The notes beneath the pieces are model-generated. The model did not search any database. It was not told the DNA's origin and saw only the letters and a list, made by a program, of their open reading frames with translations. 64,000 bases of DNA from JASHPR01 sp963808705 (GTDB taxonomy: Bacteria; Actinomycetota; Actinomycetes; Streptosporangiales; Streptosporangiaceae). The position numbers were made by a program, and so were the translations under genes. Positions 52,179 through 60,673 of this stretch are shown piece after piece (the stretch's first letter is position 1; every line of letters begins with the position of its first letter). Where the stretch lies: assembly GCA_963808705.1 (NCBI GenBank), contig CAWEHB010000004.1, positions 1-64,000 of the forward strand, read 5' to 3'.

Positions 52179-52900
52179 CGGGCTGGCGCACGCACCGGCT
52201 CGAGCTTGACGACCAGACCCTGCGCGAGTGGGACGCCGCGGTTCTCGACGCGGGGCCGGACGGGATCGTGCTCGACCGCTCGGCGTTCTACCCCGGCGGC
52301 GGCGGCCAGCCCCCCGATCATGGCGTGCTGCTCTGGGGCGGGGTGCAGACCCGCATTGAAGGGGCCAGGAAGGGCGATGACCTCTACCTGATCCCCGCCG
52401 ACGGGGACCCGGTTCCGCCGCCGGGAACCCCGGTCCGGGGCGCGGTGCAGGACGAGCGGCGCACCGCCCTCATGCGCACCCACTCCGGACTGCACGTGCT
52501 CTGCGGGGTCGTGTTCCGCGACTACGGCTCCCCGGTCACCGGGGGCAACATGGAGCCGTTCACCGCCCGGATGGACTTTGACCTGCCGGAGGTTCCCGCG
52601 GGGTTCAAGGAGACGGTGGAGGCGGCCTGCAACGCGGAGATCGCGGCCGGGCGGCGGATCGACATCCGGGTGCTGCCCCGCGCGGACGCGTTCGCCATCC
52701 CCGACATCATCCGCACCGCCACCAACCTCGTCCCCGAGGACGTGCCCGACGTCCGCATCGTGGACATCGTGGGCCTGGACCAGCAGGCGGACGGGGGCAC
52801 GCACGTGGCCACGACCAGCCAGATCGGCCGGATCGAGGTTGTCAAGATCGAGAACAAGGGCAAGGGATTCCGCCGGCTGCGGATCAGGATCGCCGACTAG
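52172..52900 (+). CDS. Alanyl-tRNA editing protein (AlaX type)
   Basis: This is a 242-residue protein related to the editing domain of alanyl-tRNA synthetase, which clears Ser- or Gly-tRNA-Ala. It has FYPGGGGQPPDHG, the HxxxH site in MRTHSGLHVLCG, and QQADGGTHVATTSQIG in place of the usual CGGTHV. The position of the metal-binding Cys is thus Asp in this protein. The Gly-rich motif makes it an AlaX-M/L type. It converges with the M56 peptidase gene, 10 bp apart. Confidence 0.85.
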   Translation: MVTGWRTHRLELDDQTLREWDAAVLDAGPDGIVLDRSAFYPGGGGQPPDHGVLLWGGVQTRIEGARKGDDLYLIPADGDPVPPPGTPVRGAVQDERRTALMRTHSGLHVLCGVVFRDYGSPVTGGNMEPFTARMDFDLPEVPAGFKETVEAACNAEIAAGRRIDIRVLPRADAFAIPDIIRTATNLVPEDVPDVRIVDIVGLDQQADGGTHVATTSQIGRIEVVKIENKGKGFRRLRIRIAD

Positions 52901-52910
52901 GAGGCCCTGA

Positions 52911-53864
52911 CTAGAACGGCAGAGTCAGGAACGCCGCGGGAATGGCCACGGTCGCGACCGCGACCACGGCCACCAGGACCAGGGCCGGGCGCGGCAGCCG
53001 CGGGGCCGGCCGCAGCAGCCGGGAAACCCGGGCGGCCACCTGGCCGTCGGTCCCGCCCTCGGCGACCGCGAGCGCGCCGGCCGGCGCATGCACCCCGCCC
53101 GCCGCCCCCACCCGGAGCAGGGCGGTGGCCAGTTCCCGGGCCGGGCGGTGCCGCAGCGCCCGGTCGTCGGCCAGCATCTCCACCAGCAGCGCGACCGCCG
53201 CGTGCGCCTCGCGGGCCAGGGCGGACCAGCGGAACGCCCGCAGCAGCGCGGTGAACGGCAGCAGCACCAGGTCGTGGCGCTCCCGCAGGTGGGCCCGCTC
53301 GTGCGCGAGCACGGCCGCCAGTTCGGCCTGGTCCAGCAGGTCCAGGGCGCCTGCGCTGATCACAATGCGCGAGCGGAGCCCGGGCACGCAGTAGGCGGTG
53401 GCCGCCGGGTGATCGACGACCAGCGCCCCGGGCACCTTGGGATCGCCGTGCGCGAGCAGGCTGAGCAGCAGGCGCTGGCGGCGCCGCGCGCGCAGCACCG
53501 CCGCGAAGGCCGCCACCGTGACCGAGCAGAGCAACAGCAGCAACACCAGGCCGGCGGCCAGGGCCAGCAGCCGCAGGCCGAGAAACCCGGCCAGCAGGCG
53601 CCGGGTCCCCGCCGTGGCCTGGCTCCGGCTCAGCACCCGGGAAACCAGCGCGAACGCGCCTCTCGCCACGCCGGAGCGCGCGTCCGCCGCCCCCAGCCCG
53701 GCCAGTGCCCCGATGGCGGCCAGGCCCCAGCCGAGCCCGAGCGCCTGCCAGAGCACGATCGCCGCCGCCGGTGACCTGCGCGGCCAGCGCGCGGCCGCCA
53801 GCGCCGAACCGGCCGGGACGCAGGCTCCCGCGAAGGCGGCGAGGACGAAGGCCGCGGCCGGCAC
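52911..53864 (-). CDS. M56-family membrane metallopeptidase (BlaR-like, no sensor domain)
   Basis: This is a 317-residue membrane protein with four or more transmembrane helices. The zinc-peptidase motif AVLAHERAHLRERHD (HExxH) lies on the cytoplasmic side as in BlaR/MecR. The extracellular beta-lactam-binding domain of BlaR1 is missing. It starts at GTG 53864, 6 nt after the BlaI-type repressor gene, as in the Rv1845c/Rv1846c pair. The likely job is cleaving or inactivating that repressor in response to an unknown signal. Confidence 0.87.
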   Translation of the reverse strand: MPAAAFVLAAFAGACVPAGSALAAARWPRRSPAAAIVLWQALGLGWGLAAIGALAGLGAADARSGVARGAFALVSRVLSRSQATAGTRRLLAGFLGLRLLALAAGLVLLLLLCSVTVAAFAAVLRARRRQRLLLSLLAHGDPKVPGALVVDHPAATAYCVPGLRSRIVISAGALDLLDQAELAAVLAHERAHLRERHDLVLLPFTALLRAFRWSALAREAHAAVALLVEMLADDRALRHRPARELATALLRVGAAGGVHAPAGALAVAEGGTDGQVAARVSRLLRPAPRLPRPALVLVAVVAVATVAIPAAFLTLPF

Positions 53865-53870
53865 CTGCGG

Positions 53871-54293
53871 TCACTCCCCGAGGCCGCGGGCGGTGTCCTT
53901 GCTGCCGCGAACCGTGTCCTGGCTGGCGTTGCGGGCCGGGCCCTCGCCGAGCGCCTCCAGGGCACGGCGCAGCGCCGTCGCCTCGGTCTCGGACACGCTG
54001 CGGGCGAACCGGGCCAGCGCCGCGTGCCGGTCGCCGGTCTGCTCCAGCGCGCTCAGCATGAGTTCGGTCACGTACGCTTCCCGGGTCTCCGCCGCGCGGT
54101 AGCGCCAGGCGCGGCCGTCTCGCTCCCGCCGCGCGAAACCCTTCTTGGCGAGGCGGTCCAGAACTGTCATCACCGTGGTGTGGGCCAAGTCACGCTCGGT
54201 GAGATTACCACTGACCTGCCGGACGGTGAGCGGGTCGGGGCTCTCCCAGAGGATGTCCATGATCGCGCGTTCAAGCTCGCCGAGACGGTTCAC
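53871..54293 (-). CDS. BlaI/MecI-family repressor
   Basis: This is a 140-residue winged-helix repressor. I start at GTG 54293 (MNRLGELERAIMDILW), where the family's N-terminus begins; longer frames upstream are not supported. It has HTTVMTVLDRLAKKGFARRERDGRAWRYRA, the recognition helix and wing, and a dimerising C-terminal part with a low-complexity tail. It is co-transcribed with the M56 peptidase gene. Candidate operator-like words are TACTGTA near 54,300 and TAGTACA on the minus strand near 54,433-54,440. Confidence 0.88.
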   Translation of the reverse strand: MNRLGELERAIMDILWESPDPLTVRQVSGNLTERDLAHTTVMTVLDRLAKKGFARRERDGRAWRYRAAETREAYVTELMLSALEQTGDRHAALARFARSVSETEATALRRALEALGEGPARNASQDTVRGSKDTARGLGE

Positions 54294-54866
54294 GACGCTT
54301 ACTGTACCCCGGCCAATGCCGGACAACTCAGGCCGAGCGGACGCCTGCGGCGGGATCGCGCAAACGCGCGAAGAATGGCCCGGTCCCGGAGAAGTACCGG
54401 AGGGTCGGCCGTGCAGCGCCATCTTAAATTCAGATGTACTATCGAGCCGTCGAGGACGGGCGCCTCCACCCTTACCCACCGCGGAACCCCCCCTCCCGGT
54501 CGTAGGGGCAACTGGAGATACCCGCCCTCGGCTTGCTGTTACAGGCCAGCCGTGAGCCGACCGTCGTTGCAGGTCGTGACCCGGGCCGGGGTCACGAGGG
54601 CCGGCTTTCCGGCGGTGAATGCGGGGGTCGGCGCACTCGCTTATTCTCGTGAATTAGCACATGCATATGCAATTGCTAATTCGCAGGGCCGCACCGAGGC
54701 GAAGCGCGTGATGTGGCATCGTGTGCTGGTGCGGATCAGGCCCCCGGCCGGTCCGGGCCCGTTCGCGCGTGCTGCCGGCGGCCGGTCCCGGCCCGTTCGC
54801 CCGCTGCTCCCCGTCGTGGCATGCTGGGGCTGCACGCGATCACGGCGCTCGCTAGCCGGGAGGACA
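54294..54866. promoter_or_regulatory. 573-bp divergent intergenic region between the BlaI-type gene and hisC
   Basis: No convincing gene is present. It holds TACTGTA near the repressor start and TAGTACA (minus strand, about 54,433-54,440), both possible repressor sites. A 9-bp hairpin (TCGTGACCC 54574-54582, GGGTCACGA 54589-54597) and the AT-rich 32-bp palindrome at 54651-54682 follow. The ribosome-binding site GGGAGG (54858-54863) precedes hisC. Confidence 0.5.
54651..54682. promoter_or_regulatory. AT-rich 32-bp palindrome upstream of hisC
   Basis: Arms GAATTAGCA (54651-54659) and TGCTAATTC (54674-54682) are perfect complements, and the inner TGCAT/ATGCA also pair, leaving only two mismatched pairs in 32 bp. 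Such an AT-rich palindrome in this GC-rich genome looks like a regulator operator. It lies 185 bp before the hisC start. Confidence 0.6.
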
Positions 54867-55946
54867 ATGGTGTCCGCGCAGTATCCGCGCTTTCGGCCGA
54901 TCCTCGACCAGTTCGCCCCCTACCAGCCGGGCAAGACCCCGCCGGCGCCGGACGGCAGGTCGTACAAGCTGTCGTCGAACGAGTCGCCGTTCGGCCCGCT
55001 GCCCTCGGTCGTCAAGGTCATCGCCGAGGCCGCCGGCCAGGTCAACAGGTATCCCGACAACGGGGCGGTCGGGCTGATCGGGGCCATCGCGGCGCGCTTC
55101 GGGGTCCCGGCGTCGCACGTGGCGGTCGGTTGCGGGTCCGTGGGCGTGGCCCAGCAACTGCTCGAGGCCGTCGGCGAGCCCGGCGCCGAGGTCCTGTACG
55201 CCTGGCGCTCGTTCGAGGCCTACCCGTACCTGTCGGACCTGGCGGGCGTCACGTCGGTGCGGGTGCCGCTGCGCGATGAGGCCCACGACCTGGCCGCCAT
55301 GGCGGCCGCGATCACCGGCCGGACACGGCTGATCTTCGTGTGCAACCCGAACAACCCGACCGGCACCGTGGTGCACCGCGCCGAACTCGAGGAGTTCCTC
55401 GGCCGGGTCCCCGGGGACTGCCTGGTCGTCCTGGACGAGGCCTACGCCGAGTACGTCCGGGACGCCGGCGTCCCGGACGGGATGACCCTGTACCGCGACC
55501 GGCCCAACGTGGCCGTGCTGCGCACCTTCTCCAAGGCGTACGGGCTGGCGGGCCTGCGGGTCGGCTTCATGATCGCGCACGAGCCCGTGGCGGCCGCGGT
55601 GCGCAAGACCATGCTGACCTTCACCGTGAACGCGCTGGCCCAGGCCGCCGCCATCGCCTCGCTCGAGGCCGAGCCCGAACTGCTGGAACGGGTGGAGGCC
55701 GTGGTCAAGGAGCGGGACCGGGTCCGGGGCGAACTGCTCGCCCAGGGCTGGGCCGTGCCGCCGACCGAGGCAAACTTCGTCTGGCTGCGCCTCGGCGCTG
55801 ACACCGGGGACTTCGCCGACGCCTGCGACCGCGCGGGGGTGAGCGTGCGCCCGTACGCCGTGGAGGGCGCCCGGGTGTCGATCGGCGACCCCGAGGCCAA
55901 CGACGCGTTCCTCGCGGTCGCGCGGGCCTACCCGCGCCGTCACTGA
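54867..55946 (+). CDS. hisC: Histidinol-phosphate/aromatic aminotransferase
   Basis: This is a 359-residue class I/II PLP aminotransferase starting at ATG 54867 (MVSAQYPRFRPILDQFAPYQ). The PLP lysine is in TFSKAYGLAGLRVG; other marks are SYKLSSNESPFGPLP, NPNNPTGTVVH, VVLDEAYAEYV and the phosphate/substrate Arg region RPYAVEGARVSIG. It is not in a his operon, so it could be the second copy (HisC2/Pat type) that acts on aromatic amino acids. The symbol marks the family only. Confidence 0.85.
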   Translation: MVSAQYPRFRPILDQFAPYQPGKTPPAPDGRSYKLSSNESPFGPLPSVVKVIAEAAGQVNRYPDNGAVGLIGAIAARFGVPASHVAVGCGSVGVAQQLLEAVGEPGAEVLYAWRSFEAYPYLSDLAGVTSVRVPLRDEAHDLAAMAAAITGRTRLIFVCNPNNPTGTVVHRAELEEFLGRVPGDCLVVLDEAYAEYVRDAGVPDGMTLYRDRPNVAVLRTFSKAYGLAGLRVGFMIAHEPVAAAVRKTMLTFTVNALAQAAAIASLEAEPELLERVEAVVKERDRVRGELLAQGWAVPPTEANFVWLRLGADTGDFADACDRAGVSVRPYAVEGARVSIGDPEANDAFLAVARAYPRRH

Positions 55947-56122
55947 CCCCGGTCGTTATCCCGGCCGCCGCCTCGCCCCGGCCGCGGCCGCCCGGCCGCC
56001 GCCGCCCGCCCGGCTGGTCCGGCTGCCATGGCAGCCCGTCCCGGCCGCCGGCGGGTGGTGCGGCGCGGCCACCCGTCCATAACCTGTGCGTGGCGGCAGA
56101 GACGCGGAGAGGCTGGCGAGCG

Positions 56123-57112
56123 GTGAAGGTTCACGTGCTGCACGAGAATCCGGACTGGTACGCGCCGCTCGGCGCCGCGCTCGACGCGGCGGGCGTGCCG
56201 CACGAGCAGTGGCCGCTCGGGGACGGCGTGCTGGACCTGGACGACCTGCCGCCCGCCGGGGTGTTCTGGTCGCGGATGAGCGCCTCGTCGCACACCAGGC
56301 AGCACCCGTACGCCAAGGATCACGCTCGGGCCGTGCTGGACTGGCTGGAGTCCGGCGGACGGCGGGTGGTGAACGGGCGGCGCGCGCTCGAGCTGGAGGT
56401 GAGCAAGGCGGCCCAGCTGACCGCGCTGCGGGCCGCCGGGTTCGACGTGCCGCGCACGCTCGCGGTGACCGGGACGGCCGACCTGCCAGCCGCGGCCAGG
56501 AAGCTGCCCGTTCCGTTCATCAGCAAGCACAACCAGGGCGGCAAGGGCCTGGGGGTCCGCCGGTTCGACAGCCACGACGAGTTCGACGCCTACCTGGGAT
56601 CGCCGCAGTGGCAGGCCCCGGTGGACGGGATCACCCTGCTGCAGGAGTACCTGCGGGCAGCGGAGCCGTGCATCACCAGGGTCGAGATCGTCGGCGGCGC
56701 GTTCGTGTACGCGATCAGCGCCGACACCCCGCGGGGCGGCTTCGAGCTCTGCCCGGCCGACGCCTGCGCGGTGGACCAGGCCGCCGGCCCGGCCAGCGCC
56801 CCGGCCGGGGAGGCGGCTCCCGGCCCGGCCGGCCTGTTCGCGCTGCGGGACGGCTTCGATCACCCGATCACCGGCCGGTACCTGGACTTCGCCCGGCGGC
56901 ACGGCGTCGAGATCGCCGGGTTCGAGTTCATCGAGACCGCGGACGGCCGGATGGTCACCTACGACGTGAACACCACCACCAACTACAGCGCGGACATCGA
57001 GGAGGTGGCACCGCGGGCCGCGTGGCCGGAGGTGGCCGCCTACCTCGGCCGGGTGCTCGCCGCGGAGACCAGCAAGCGAGCTTGGGACAGCCCAGGGAGA
57101 CGAGTCGGCTGA
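56123..57112 (+). CDS. RimK-like ATP-grasp protein
   Basis: This is a protein of about 329 residues, GTG 56123 preferred (MKVHVLHENPDWYAPLG). It has the ATP-grasp layout: an N-terminal pre-ATP domain, KLPVPFISKHNQGGKGLGV as the ATP-binding loop, DGITLLQEYLRAAEP, and metal-ligand residues in FEFIETADGRMVTYDVNTTTNYS (given in two parts: GFEFIETADG and YDVNTTTNY). These are typical of ligases joining a carboxylate to an amine; the substrate is unknown. The stop shares an A with the start of the collapsed monooxygenase gene, so both were once co-translated. Confidence 0.82.
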   Translation: MKVHVLHENPDWYAPLGAALDAAGVPHEQWPLGDGVLDLDDLPPAGVFWSRMSASSHTRQHPYAKDHARAVLDWLESGGRRVVNGRRALELEVSKAAQLTALRAAGFDVPRTLAVTGTADLPAAARKLPVPFISKHNQGGKGLGVRRFDSHDEFDAYLGSPQWQAPVDGITLLQEYLRAAEPCITRVEIVGGAFVYAISADTPRGGFELCPADACAVDQAAGPASAPAGEAAPGPAGLFALRDGFDHPITGRYLDFARRHGVEIAGFEFIETADGRMVTYDVNTTTNYSADIEEVAPRAAWPEVAAYLGRVLAAETSKRAWDSPGRRVG

Positions 57113-57356
57113 TGCGGTCCGGATACTGGATGCCGGTCTTCGGCGGATGGCTGCGGAACGTCAGGGACGAGGGCATGACGATCGCGTGTCCGGCTACGTG
57201 ATCTGCCGGGACACCGAGGCGGAGGCTCAGGCCGAGCTCGACCGGCTCCGGGCCTACGAGGAAGCCGGGGTCGGCCTGATGCTGCTGCAGTTCTCGCCGC
57301 AGCGCGAGGAGATGGCCCGCTTCGGCCAGGACGTGATCAGCCACTACCCAGGATGA
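57112..57356 (+). pseudogene. Internally deleted luciferase-like (LLM) flavin monooxygenase
   Basis: ATG 57112 overlaps the ATP-grasp stop (TGATG) and encodes MRSGYWMPVFGGWLRNVRDE, the usual N-terminus of LLM flavin-dependent alkanesulphonate-type monooxygenases. It reaches a stop at 57199-57201. In another frame the true C-terminus follows (YVICRDTEAEAQAELDRL...GVGLMLLQFSPQREEMARFGQ, stop at 57354-57356). Roughly 280 or more residues normally between them are missing. The join falls near 57,175-57,182. It is a deletion remnant; the neighbours are intact. Confidence 0.8.
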
Positions 57357-57368
57357 TCCGTTAGGACA

Positions 57369-57409
57369 GACGATCCTCAGTCCGTATCGACTGAGGACTG
57401 AGGATCGTC
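57369..57409. terminator. Terminator after the monooxygenase remnant
   Basis: A perfect 14-bp stem (GACGATCCTCAGTC 57369-57382, GACTGAGGATCGTC 57396-57409) with a 13-nt loop lies 12 nt after the remnant's stop. There is no T tract. The minus-strand regulator gene ends 70 bp to the right, so it may also serve that gene. Confidence 0.75.
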
Positions 57410-57478
57410 CGCGCTACGCGATCATGGCGGCTGGGGGCGTCCCGGGGCGGGGTTAGCCGGCCGCGGGCCCGGGCGGGG

Positions 57479-58864
57479 CTAGCGGGCGGCGCGCTTGCCC
57501 GGCTCGTCGCGGTTGCGCGGCTCAAGCTGCTCCACGACCAGGCGGTAGAACTGGCGGGGACGGCCGGGCTGCGGCGTCCGGTTCGGCGGCAGCGGCCAGG
57601 CCAGGCCTTCCTCCACGAGGATGTGCAGCAGCCGCCGGGCCGTGCGCGGAGTCACGGCCAGCAACTGCCCGGCGGTCTCCGCGTCCACGACGAGGTTGGC
57701 GTCGGTCGCGGCCAGCTTCTCGGCCAGCCGGGACAGGGTCTCCAGGCTGCGGGACCGGCGGGCGCCGGCCTCGGCCAGCCGGGGAACGGGAACCGGCGCC
57801 TGGGGCTCCCGGCCCGGCACGAACCCGCGTACGCCGCCCGGGCCGTGGACGCGGCCGAGGGACGCGCGGGCGTGCGCCTCGGCCTCCACGGCCGTCCGGC
57901 CCATGCCGATGCCTACCTCGAGGGTGACGCCCAGGTCGCTGCGGGCGCGCTCGGCGAACAGCGGCACCCGGAACCCGTCGGTCGCCCGGGCCAGGGAGCC
58001 CCGGGTCGCGACGATCAGGAACCCGTGGTCGCTGGCCGGGCTGACCGCCGCGTGGATCCGCTGCGCCTCCTGGACCAGGAACCGGTGCACGGTGAGGCGC
58101 AGTTCCTCGCGGGACTGCCGCGGCGAGGAGCGCCGCCCGCCGTCCCGCAGGGCCGGCACCTCCACGATGGCCAGGGCCAGTTGCGCGTCCTCCAGCCTGC
58201 GGTACCCGCCGAGCAGGGCGGCCGTGCGCAGCGCCATGCGGATGTCGTTGCCGGTGGGCCGGAGCGTGAACACCGGGACCCCGGCGGCGGACAACCGCGC
58301 TGCCACGGACTGCAGGCACGTGAACGCGACGGACGTCTGCTTGCGGCGCCACAGCCGCTCGTGGAACGAGGCCACCACCGCCGGGCTGCCGGAGTCCTCG
58401 CGGATGTGCACGCCCGACATGGGCAGGCCGAGGTCGGTGAAGGTCTCCTCCACGTCGCTGCGGCTCAGCACGTCGACGCTGGACCGGGCGGGATCATTCC
58501 CGCTGTCCCGCCCGGCCTTCAGCAGCGCGGCGTAGAGCGCGCCGCCGCCGAGCGGGACGAAGGTCGCCGGGCAGCTGAGCACCCCGGCCGCGCGGGCGTA
58601 CTCGTACGGCACCCGGCTGGCGAAGAGGCAGACGTCGATCGCGGTGCCCAGCCTGACGACCTGATCGGCGGCCTCCTGCTCGTCCCGGTAGGCGGCCGCG
58701 ACCAGCCGCCTGGCCGGCCCGGCCTCCACGGCGGCGAGCGTGCCCGCGGCGCCACCGGACCTCCCGCCGGCTGGCGCGCCGGAGAGCATGATCCTCTCCA
58801 CCAGCTCGTGCGGCCCGACGATGCCGATCGTGAGCTCGCCCTGAGCCCGGCCTGGCGCGGTCAC
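57479..58864 (-). CDS. Regulator with a GGDEF/GTP-cyclohydrolase-III-like domain and C-terminal HTH
   Basis: This is a 461-residue protein starting at GTG 58864. The N-terminal ~170 residues (LTIGIVGPHELVERIML...DVCLFASRVPYEYARAAG) resemble a ligand-sensing module of the PrpR-like kind. The middle region has FLIVATRGSLARATDGF and VGIGMGRTAVEAEAHARASL, like a degenerate nucleotide-cyclase/GGDEF or GTP cyclohydrolase III fold. The end (AEKLAATDANLVVDAETAGQ...VTPRTARRLLHILVEEGLA) is a winged HTH. It is probably a cytoplasmic transcription regulator. I do not recognise the exact family, and whether the middle domain makes or binds a nucleotide is not settled. Confidence 0.7.
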   Translation of the reverse strand: MTAPGRAQGELTIGIVGPHELVERIMLSGAPAGGRSGGAAGTLAAVEAGPARRLVAAAYRDEQEAADQVVRLGTAIDVCLFASRVPYEYARAAGVLSCPATFVPLGGGALYAALLKAGRDSGNDPARSSVDVLSRSDVEETFTDLGLPMSGVHIREDSGSPAVVASFHERLWRRKQTSVAFTCLQSVAARLSAAGVPVFTLRPTGNDIRMALRTAALLGGYRRLEDAQLALAIVEVPALRDGGRRSSPRQSREELRLTVHRFLVQEAQRIHAAVSPASDHGFLIVATRGSLARATDGFRVPLFAERARSDLGVTLEVGIGMGRTAVEAEAHARASLGRVHGPGGVRGFVPGREPQAPVPVPRLAEAGARRSRSLETLSRLAEKLAATDANLVVDAETAGQLLAVTPRTARRLLHILVEEGLAWPLPPNRTPQPGRPRQFYRLVVEQLEPRNRDEPGKRAAR

Positions 58865-59116
58865 GACGCGCCAGATCTAATCGTCGCCCGCGCGGTGCCG
58901 GTGCCCGGCCAGATGCCCCCGTTTCTGCTCATAACCAGGGCCACGTTACATCCCATCTCCGGTCGGCTTCCCGCGATGTGAGAATGCCTCTCTACATGTC
59001 GTAACTCACGGAGAGGACCACTGGAAGAGCCAATTATCCGTGCCGCCGCGGCCATGGCGGGAATCCCCGTTGAAACACGCGGAAATGCCGCCAATGACCA
59101 GCCTGTGACCTGGGCG

Positions 59117-60415
59117 CTAAGCATTGACACGATCGGCGACAGCCTCCACGGCGATGTCCGCGCCCAGCGTCGTCAGCCGTGCGGCCACCGCGGCGTGGCC
59201 ACGGTCGATCGGGTATCCCGGCGCGACGACGGTCTCCCCGTCGGCGGCGAGGCCGGCCAGGATGAGCGCGATCCCGGAGCGCAGGTCGTGCGCGGTGACC
59301 TCCGCGCCCTTCAGCACGCTGGGCCCGTGCACCAGGGCCGCGTTCCCGGCCACCTCGACCTTCGCGCCGAGCTTGTTGAGCTCGCTGACCAGCGTGTAGC
59401 GCCCGTCGAAGATGGTTTCCCTGATGTAGCTGGTGCCGTCGGCCAGCGTGCTGAGCGCCATGATCGGCGACTGCAGGTCGGTCGCGAACCCGGGGAACGG
59501 GCTGGTGATCACGTTGATCGGCCGCAGCGCCCGCTCCCGGCGCACCTGCAGGATGGCGCCGTGGGTGGCGAACTCGACGCCCATCTGCTCCAGCTTCCAG
59601 CGCACCACGCCGAAATGATCGAGGGAGGCGCCGACCAGGCTGAGTTCCCCGCCGGTGATGGCGGCCGCGATGGCGAAGACCGCGGCGTCGATGCGGTCGG
59701 ACATGACGGTGTGCTCGACGGCCTTCAGTTCCGTGACCCCGTTGACCGTCACGAAGCCGGTGCCGCCGCCGCTGATGTCGGCGCCCATCTTGGTGAGGAA
59801 GTCGATGACATCGAGCACCTCGGGCTCCATGGCCGTGTTGTCGATCACGGTGGTGCCCGGGGCCAGCGCGGCCGCCATGATCAGGTTCTCGGTGCCGGTA
59901 TGCGACGGCGTGTCCAGGTAGAGGTGCGCGCCGCGGAGGCCGCGGCCGGCCTTGATGTGGATCGTGGCGTCGCCCTCGTCCACCTGCGCGCCCAGCCGGG
60001 CGAACCCCCGGTAGTGGAAGTCAAGGTCGCGGGTGCCGAGGTTGCACCCGCCGATGCCCTCGATGGTCGCCTCGCCGAGCCGGTGCAGCAGCGCGGGCAC
60101 GAACACCACGGAGGCCCGGAAATGGCGGGCGATCTCGGCCGGCAGCACCGAACTGGTCAGCCGGGACGCGTCGACCACCAGGGTCCGTTCCCCCTCATGG
60201 AACTTCACCACCGCGCCCACGGCCTGGGCCAGCTCGACCGCCCTGCGCACGTCCTCGATCACGGGCACGTTCCGGAGCACCGTCCGGCCCTTGTCGACCA
60301 GCAGCGAGGCAGCGATCATCTTCAGGGCGGCGTTCTTGGCACCCTGCACGAAGACTGTGCCCTGCAGCGGGTGACCGCCGCGCACGCGATAGCGGGTCTG
60401 AGGGCGGATAGTCAT
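59117..60415 (-). CDS. murA: UDP-N-acetylglucosamine 1-carboxyvinyltransferase (MurA family)
   Basis: This is a protein of about 432 residues starting at ATG 60415, 9 nt after AGGAGC. It is an EPSP-synthase-fold enzyme with two inside-out alpha/beta domains. The N-terminus has GTVFVQGAKNAALKM (the Lys-Asn pair), and the catalytic-Cys loop is EGIGGCNLGTRDLDFH. The usual loop is GGC-IG-RPVDLH, so RPVD is RDLD here while the Cys is kept. It would transfer enolpyruvate from PEP to UDP-GlcNAc. It may be a MurA-like paralogue rather than the main enzyme. Confidence 0.85.
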   Translation of the reverse strand: MTIRPQTRYRVRGGHPLQGTVFVQGAKNAALKMIAASLLVDKGRTVLRNVPVIEDVRRAVELAQAVGAVVKFHEGERTLVVDASRLTSSVLPAEIARHFRASVVFVPALLHRLGEATIEGIGGCNLGTRDLDFHYRGFARLGAQVDEGDATIHIKAGRGLRGAHLYLDTPSHTGTENLIMAAALAPGTTVIDNTAMEPEVLDVIDFLTKMGADISGGGTGFVTVNGVTELKAVEHTVMSDRIDAAVFAIAAAITGGELSLVGASLDHFGVVRWKLEQMGVEFATHGAILQVRRERALRPINVITSPFPGFATDLQSPIMALSTLADGTSYIRETIFDGRYTLVSELNKLGAKVEVAGNAALVHGPSVLKGAEVTAHDLRSGIALILAGLAADGETVVAPGYPIDRGHAAVAARLTTLGADIAVEAVADRVNA

Positions 60416-60673
60416 ACTGCCGGAGCTCCTGTCCGTCGAGTGAGCGGCGTCACCGTCCTGGCCCGCCGGCGGCAAGATCCTGCCCGTGGCCGACCAGGCG
60501 GCAGGCCGCCCGGTAGCGGGCAGCCTGGTTCGTGTGCGGTCCAGTATTCCACCGGTCCGCCGGCCCCCAGACCATGACGGTGATGTTGCGTAAAGTGCCT
60601 CGTCAGATACCCAGAGCAAGAGGACAGCGGGTTCCGTAGGGGTTTGGGCACGTTTGGGGCGGGGCCGCCGTGC

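Noticed and set aside
54651..54682. Possible CIRCE (HrcA) element because of TTAGCA and TGCTAA
   Set aside because: The spacing is 14 rather than 15, the inner CTC/GAG is missing and no heat-shock gene follows.
58865..59116. Gene in the gap between the regulator and the murA-type gene
   Set aside because: Open frames there continue into antisense of murA and show no codon structure or ribosome-binding site.
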